Assembly (NCBI GenBank): GCA_964017125.1
Contig: OZ024912.1
Coordinates: 76,926,154 to 76,990,153, forward strand
Direction of reading: 5' to 3'
Source: Flabesymbios commensalis
Taxonomy: Eukaryota; Annelida; Polychaeta; Terebellida; Flabelligeridae
DNA length: 64,000 bases
Positions within the stretch are counted from its first letter, which is position 1. Every line of letters starts with the position of its first letter. A program made the position numbers and the translations under genes. The notes beneath the pieces were generated by a model that ran no database searches, had not been told where the DNA came from, and saw only the letters and a list, made by a program, of their open reading frames with translations. Below, piece by piece: positions 59,456-64,000 of the stretch.

Positions 59456-59713
59456 GGTCGTACGCCCAATATCGCGAACCACGTTTTTCGCCATTTAAAA
59501 AATATTTACCAGCTGAAATTATTATTTTTCACTTCTATTCAACTCACTAACATGTCCGGCGATCTCCAGGTATAATTTTTGTTTAAAAAAAATTTTAACT
59601 TGGGAGATCCTTTCTTTGTTATGTATAACGTTTTTGTTGAAAAAAAATAAATTTAGTCTCCAAATATTTTTTAAATGGCAAAAAACGTGGTTCGCGATAT
59701 TGGGCGTATGACC
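59456..59713. mobile_element. MITE with ~50-bp terminal inverted repeats
   Basis: The tip GGTC(G/A)TACGCCCAATATCGCG and similarity through GCCATTTAAAAAATATT occur inverted at the two ends. The paralogous site near 61104 (CATGGCCTAGGCCCAAGCTGGG) is empty, confirming insertion. Confidence 0.85.
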
Positions 59714-59789
59714 TCCCAAGCTGGGTCTAGCATGTCCTAGCGTAGCGCATGCCGTCTGCTGGTAAAAAAGGTAAAAATTGTATTGACTA

Positions 59790-60180
59790 AGCTTCCTTTT
59801 GAAAACAAACCCCTTCAAAGCAGTAGTGAATATTTACGATAATGTAGTACTATTAATAGTAGCCACGATATATAGTAACTTTTTCGTTAATAGCAAGTTA
59901 CTACAAATAGCAGCTAGATCTAATATTTTTAGAAACAAAATCTACTATAAAATCGTAATTTTACTACAAATGTACGAGAATACGGCCCTGGGGCCGTATT
60001 CTCGTACGAGTTACTACAAAATAGTAAGCTACATTTACGATAAAATAGTAACTTTTCGTAGTAGCTCTGCGATTTGTAGTAAGTGCTATTCTCGTACATT
60101 TGCGACAAAATAGTATAGTAACTTCTGTCGTAACTTTACTACATCCATTTGGGTGTCGTAACTTTACGATATTGTTGTAA
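59790..60180. mobile_element. MITE cluster with CGAGAATACGGCC tips and ACTACAAA motif
   Basis: Near 59990 two GGGGCCGTATTCTCGTACG tips meet back to back. The surrounding 150-190 bp on each side is packed with GTTACTACAAATAGC/TAGTAAC-type words in both orientations. The paralogue at 61240-61560 has the same arms but has lost one tip at the centre. Confidence 0.6.
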
Positions 60181-60729
60181 ATCAAAGCCTAAGGCACGCC
60201 ACCAAGTGGTCCTGGCATTTAGGCCACGGGAATTCCCACAATTTCCCGCTTTTTTATGAGTTTTGTGTCAGTGTGTTGGGGATTCCCATGACTCATGGAT
60301 CTCTTGACAACAAAAGTGAGCACGACAATCAATATAATATCTAGACTACAAAGTAAAAAAGTAGCCTACAACTACAAGCTTAATGGTATCAACTTCAAGG
60401 CCATACAAATGTAACAAAACACACCAGTGTGGAGCACTATAGGTCTATAGCCATAGGCCTAGGCCCAGAGCCTGTTTCTGGAACGTGTCTTATACGCCAT
60501 GCATTGTACATTATTCAGTCACAACATGCATTCTGGAATAGCCTATATTATATTTTCTTGTTAATTATGTAGGCCTAGCTCTAGGCCCTAGCCTAGGTAT
60601 TTATCAGGCTAATGGGAAATCTGGTGTGCCTCTTGTTTTTGTGATAGACTAATGTTATTTTATACTAGTAATATTATGATATTGATAGTCCTAAAATAAA
60701 ATGTAGGCTAGGCCTTTATATGACACCAT

Positions 60730-62525
60730 TTGTAGGCCCTACACATAACACAGCCCTCGCTTGTAGTTGCTACACATAACACAGCGCGCGCACTGCCATC
60801 TGCTCTGGACCACAGCAACACAATAATAATAGTGACATTCTACTCCACACAAAATCCAGCTTCTAGAGTATAGACCTCTATAGTACATGAAGTATAGGCC
60901 TAGTCCAATAATATAGAAAGAGGTGTACGCCAGTGCAGCCATATAGTCTCCCAGAGCTTAGAAGTGGGGTACAGCTAGTCTACATGTTCTATGGCGCACG
61001 CCTGGTCACACGACTGTTGGTGAACATTTACGATTTAGGCCTAGGTATGTAAAGTAGATATTTTTCGTCACTTGCTACTGGAAATCGGCTATAGCCTACA
61101 TCATACATGGCCTAGGCCCAAGCTGGGCCTAGCAATAGCATGTCCTAGCTCAGCCCATGCAGTCTGCTGGTGAAAAAGGTGAAAATTGTATTGACTAAGC
61201 TTCCTTTTGAAAACAAACCGCTTCAACGCAGTAGTAAATATTTACGATAATGTAGTAGCCACCATATATAGTAACTTTTTCGAGAATAGCAAGTTACTAC
61301 AAATAGCAGCTAATATTTTTAGAAACAAAATCTACTATAAATCGTAAGTTTACTACAACAAATGTACGAGAATACGGCCGTAAGAGTTACCACAAAATAG
61401 TAAGCTACATTTAGGATAAAAAAGTAACTTTTTGTAGTAACTCTGCGATTTATAGTAAGTGCTATTCTCGTACATTTGCGACAAAATAATATACTAGTAA
61501 CTTCTGTAGTTAAACTTTACTACATCCTTTTGGGTGTCGTAACTTTACGATATTGTTGTAAAATCAAAGCCTAAGCCTAAGGCACGTCACCAAGTGGGCG
61601 TGGCATTTAGGCCTCGGGAATTCCCATATTTTCCCGCTTTTTATGGGTTTTGTGTCAGTGTGTTGGGGATTCTCGTGACTCATGGATCTCTTGACAACAA
61701 AGTGAGCACGACAATGAACTTAATATTTAGACTACAAAAAAAGTAACAAACAAAGTAGCCTACAAGCTTAATGTTATCAACTTCAAGGCCATACAAAACA
61801 CACCAGATGTGGAGACCTATAGCTATACTATAGCCAGTAGACCCCGGGCCTATATACTATATAGGACTAGGGCTAGGCCCATACCATAGCCCGTTCTGGA
61901 ACGTGTCGTATATGCCATCTACACTAGCCTGACTAGGCCTACTACAGTATTCAGTCACAAAATGCATTCTGGAATAGCCTATAGGCCTAGTATAGGCCTA
62001 TTATATTTTCTTGTTAATCATGTAGGTCTAGGCCTAGCTAAGCCCTAGCCTAGGTATTCACCAGGCTAATATGAAATCTGGTGTGCCTTTTGTTTTTGTG
62101 ATATAGGTCTACTAACGTTAGTCTATACTAGTAATATGATAAGGGACGCACCATTTGATATCTGGGGGGGGGGGGGGGGGCTAGAGTTTTTGTTGCTTGC
62201 AGACTTTTTTTTTTCCCTTAAGCTTTTTTTTTTGGCGATCAACGTTCGTCCCACAATTTTTTTATTATGTTTCCTTGAATAATTTTTTAGTGGTATGCTT
62301 TCCCTATTATGTAGTCTACGTTAGGCCTACCATTTCGTGTTTTTTCTGGTCAACATATTTTTTATCAATTTCGACAACAAACTTGTTTTTTCTGCCAGCA
62401 TTTTCACAAAACTTTTTTTTTCTGACTTTTGTGGCGACAAACCATTTTTTTCATTTTTTTTCTAGACCCCCCTCCAGATAACAAATGGTGCGTCCCCAAA
62501 ATAAAATGTAGGCTAGGCTTATGAC
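60730..62525. repeat. Tandem segmental duplication, copy B
   Basis: Same order of segments as copy A: CACTGCCATCTGCTC near 60790, AAGTAGATATTTTTCGTCACTTG at 61051, TGACTAAGCTTCC at 61192, GCATTCTGGAATAGCCTATA at 61961, AAAATAAAATGTAGGCTAGGC at 62500. It has its own 355-bp MITE near the right end. Confidence 0.8.
62143..62497. mobile_element. T-rich MITE with GGGACGCACCATTTG tips
   Basis: The left tip GGGACGCACCATTTGATATC and right tip AACAAATGGTGCGTCCC are inverse over about 28 bp, each followed inward by a G or C run. The interior is pyrimidine-rich. Copy A at about 60660-60705 lacks the element. Confidence 0.85.
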
Positions 62526-62529
62526 AACA

Positions 62530-63105
62530 TATTAAGCCGAGGGGAGATTGGGGCACCGTGAGACATGGAACCCTTTCTACAGGCCTGTTTGACACAGAAG
62601 TTATTATGCGATTTGTGCACCATCTGGTCAATGGAGGATCTATTAAAAATGACTAATTTTGATTTCCAACCTGTCGGAGATATATATATATGTAGACTAA
62701 AAAAGGGTCTAGACTATGCCCTATGTGAATGTAGTTTTGCAAGAAAAGTATTTTTTGGATGTTGAATAATTTAGTTTCCATAGTCTAGATCAGAGTCTAG
62801 ATCAAGTATATAGTATGCCTAATAGTCTACTTGAATTCTCTATGATTTTGGTGGTATCTTACACGTGTCCTATCACTTTAGATCCTGGCTATGTAGACTA
62901 CATTTATAATGGGTAGGCCTAGGCCGACCATGCCTACCGTAGCTTATAATCTACTAAGACACAAAAATTGAAGATAATCGTTTGTGAAACGAATTATTCA
63001 AGGTTAAATCTATTTAGTCGAGAACAATGTATCAAATTGCACTATAATAGCTATACTAGATCTATTATTTTAACAATTAAAAAATGAAGAGTAGCTATCG
63101 TCATA
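62530..63105. other. No gene seen
   Basis: Plain DNA; a 66-codon frame at 62565-62765 resembles nothing known to me. Confidence 0.5.
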
Positions 63106-63109
63106 TCCG

Positions 63110-63660
63110 GCTTCCTTAGTTGTGTGACCTATAGATGACCTTGGGTATACTATTGGTGGCTATCTTGTTTTGAACCTCTAGGTGACTTTGAATCCTAAAA
63201 ATAACATAACCAATGAAATCCGTGTACTCAAAATAGTCAAAAATAAATGAGGTATTACATAATACCTCATTAATGACTAATTTGAGGACACGGATTCTAA
63301 CTTTTGACAGGTTAGAAATTCAAGATGGCTGACGACAGCCATCTTGGTTTTGACCTCTAGATGACCTTGAATCGTACAAATAACCCTACCAATGAAATTA
63401 GTGTAAGCAAATTAGTCGAAAATGAGGTATTACATAGGATTCAAGGGCTATTCTATCAAAAGGGCAAAATTCAATATGAACGATGGCGGCCATCTTGATT
63501 TTGACCCCTAGATGACCTTGAATTGTAAAAATAACCGTACCAATGATATCAGTGTATTCAAATTAGTCAAAAATGAGGTATTACATAAGATTCTAGGGCT
63601 ATTCTTTCAAAAATTCAAGATGGCCGGCGCAGCCATTTTAGATTTATGCAAATATGCATA
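63110..63660. repeat. Degenerate ~150-bp tandem repeat, 3-4 units
   Basis: GCCATCTTG(G/A)TTTTGACC(T/C)CTAG, ATGACCTTGAAT and AATGAGGTATTACATA recur in order at about 63150, 63335 and 63490. Confidence 0.75.
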
Positions 63661-63784
63661 TCAAGGAGAATAATGTAACATCGCCCCTACATCAGATTAT
63701 GCTCTACATTATGTTAGACAACATGACTTGTGTGCAAAATTTCAGGACTCATTCCGGATTTGCCCATTTACATGTCTCATAGGA

Positions 63785-64000
63785 TATACTAATTCTCCAT
63801 TAAACCTGGCAGACACATCACGGCAGCCTCCATCACAACCAGGCACTCCATCACGTCAGCCTCTATCACAACCAGACACTCCATCACGTCAGCCTCCATC
63901 ACAACCATACACTCCATCACTTCAGCCTCCATCACAACAAGACACTCCATCACAACCAGCCACTTCATCACAACCAGGCACTCCATCACGTCAGCCTCCA
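63785..64000 (+). CDS. Possible exon with 11-residue Pro/Ser/Gln repeat (partial)
   Basis: From just after a TAG at 63781-63783 the plus strand is open to the window edge. It encodes repeats of the form RQPPSQPGTPS, using a 33-bp minisatellite unit (CAGCCTCCATCACAACCAGG...). Possible splice acceptors are TCTCATAG (63776-63783) after a pyrimidine-rich stretch, or GGCAG at 63812. The unit differences change residues about as often as not, so selection on the protein is not evident. It may be an exon of a low-complexity secreted or nuclear protein that continues rightward, or only a minisatellite whose period happens to be a multiple of three. Confidence 0.35.

Larger units (their letters stand above)
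57094..60725. repeat. Tandem segmental duplication, copy A (with insertions)
   Basis: 57094-57283 matches about 60775-60890 (CACTGCCATCTGCTCTGGACCA, ACTCCACACAAAATC). 59379-60725 matches 61035-62525. Copy A is interrupted by a 2.1-kb hAT-like insertion (57284-59378) and a 258-bp TIR element (59456-59713) that copy B lacks. Confidence 0.8.

Noticed and set aside
63789-63989. Minus-strand Met/Val/Glu-rich frame
   Set aside because: Shadow of the 33-bp minisatellite; the plus-strand reading is more protein-like.

Overview
The window looks like intergenic or intronic DNA from an invertebrate genome, most likely a marine deuterostome such as an echinoderm. The evidence is indirect: no convincing host gene, AT-rich DNA with many AGGCCTA/TAGGCCTAC words, pearl/HINE-like elements with 140-160 bp core repeats, a TU-like foldback element built of short tandem repeats, a DIRS retrotransposon and Jockey-group LINEs. 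No bacterial operons, CRISPR arrays or rRNA genes were seen, and there is no convincing tRNA gene.

Layout. 1-2.6 kb: small tandem repeats. 2.6-10.2 kb: one long Helentron-like (HINE/pearl-type) element, with AGCTCCCGC at its left tip and a stem-loop using the same arm at its right tip. Its 143-bp core repeats are split by a 5-kb composite of four 491-bp inverted-repeat elements (E) and five ~610-bp modules (B), in the order E-B-B-B-E-B-E-B-E, flanked by TTAT. 10.2-17.7 kb: foldbacks, GC-rich repeats and unremarkable DNA. 17.7-20.0 kb: three more HINE-like units. 20.0-25.0 kb: mostly plain DNA with small MITEs.

25.0-48.8 kb is the centre of interest. A DIRS-type tyrosine-recombinase retrotransposon (fossil, minus strand) has inverted ends at 25026 and 48762. 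Its internal complementary region at 32974-33094 matches both outer ends, which is the DIRS signature and shows that the element now spans about 23.7 kb. The extra length comes from Jockey-group LINEs sitting in both terminal repeats at the same short target, ATATCA(A/T)ATTGT(C/T)A. LINE 3 (41884-48297) is full length with both ORFs open. LINE 2 (38027-41872) is 5'-truncated and stacked on LINE 3's target duplication. LINE 1 (25180-31321, opposite strand) is decayed and is followed by two LINE 3'-end fragments, each separated by the same target word. The 5' end of LINE 3 lies 30-35 bp downstream of a TATA box and CCAAT boxes in the DIRS terminal repeat, so the LINE appears to sit at the DIRS transcription start. 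I propose a target-specific LINE that lives in, and may be expressed from, a DIRS terminal repeat.

48.8-64 kb: a ~330-bp array rich in octamer-like ATTTGCAT/ATGCTAAT words, a ~393-bp array, a 2.2-kb foldback made of 21-bp subunits, and a tandem segmental duplication (57.1-62.5 kb) whose two copies carry different transposon insertions and so act as each other's empty sites. At the right edge an open 11-residue Pro/Ser/Gln repeat runs off the window and may be an exon.
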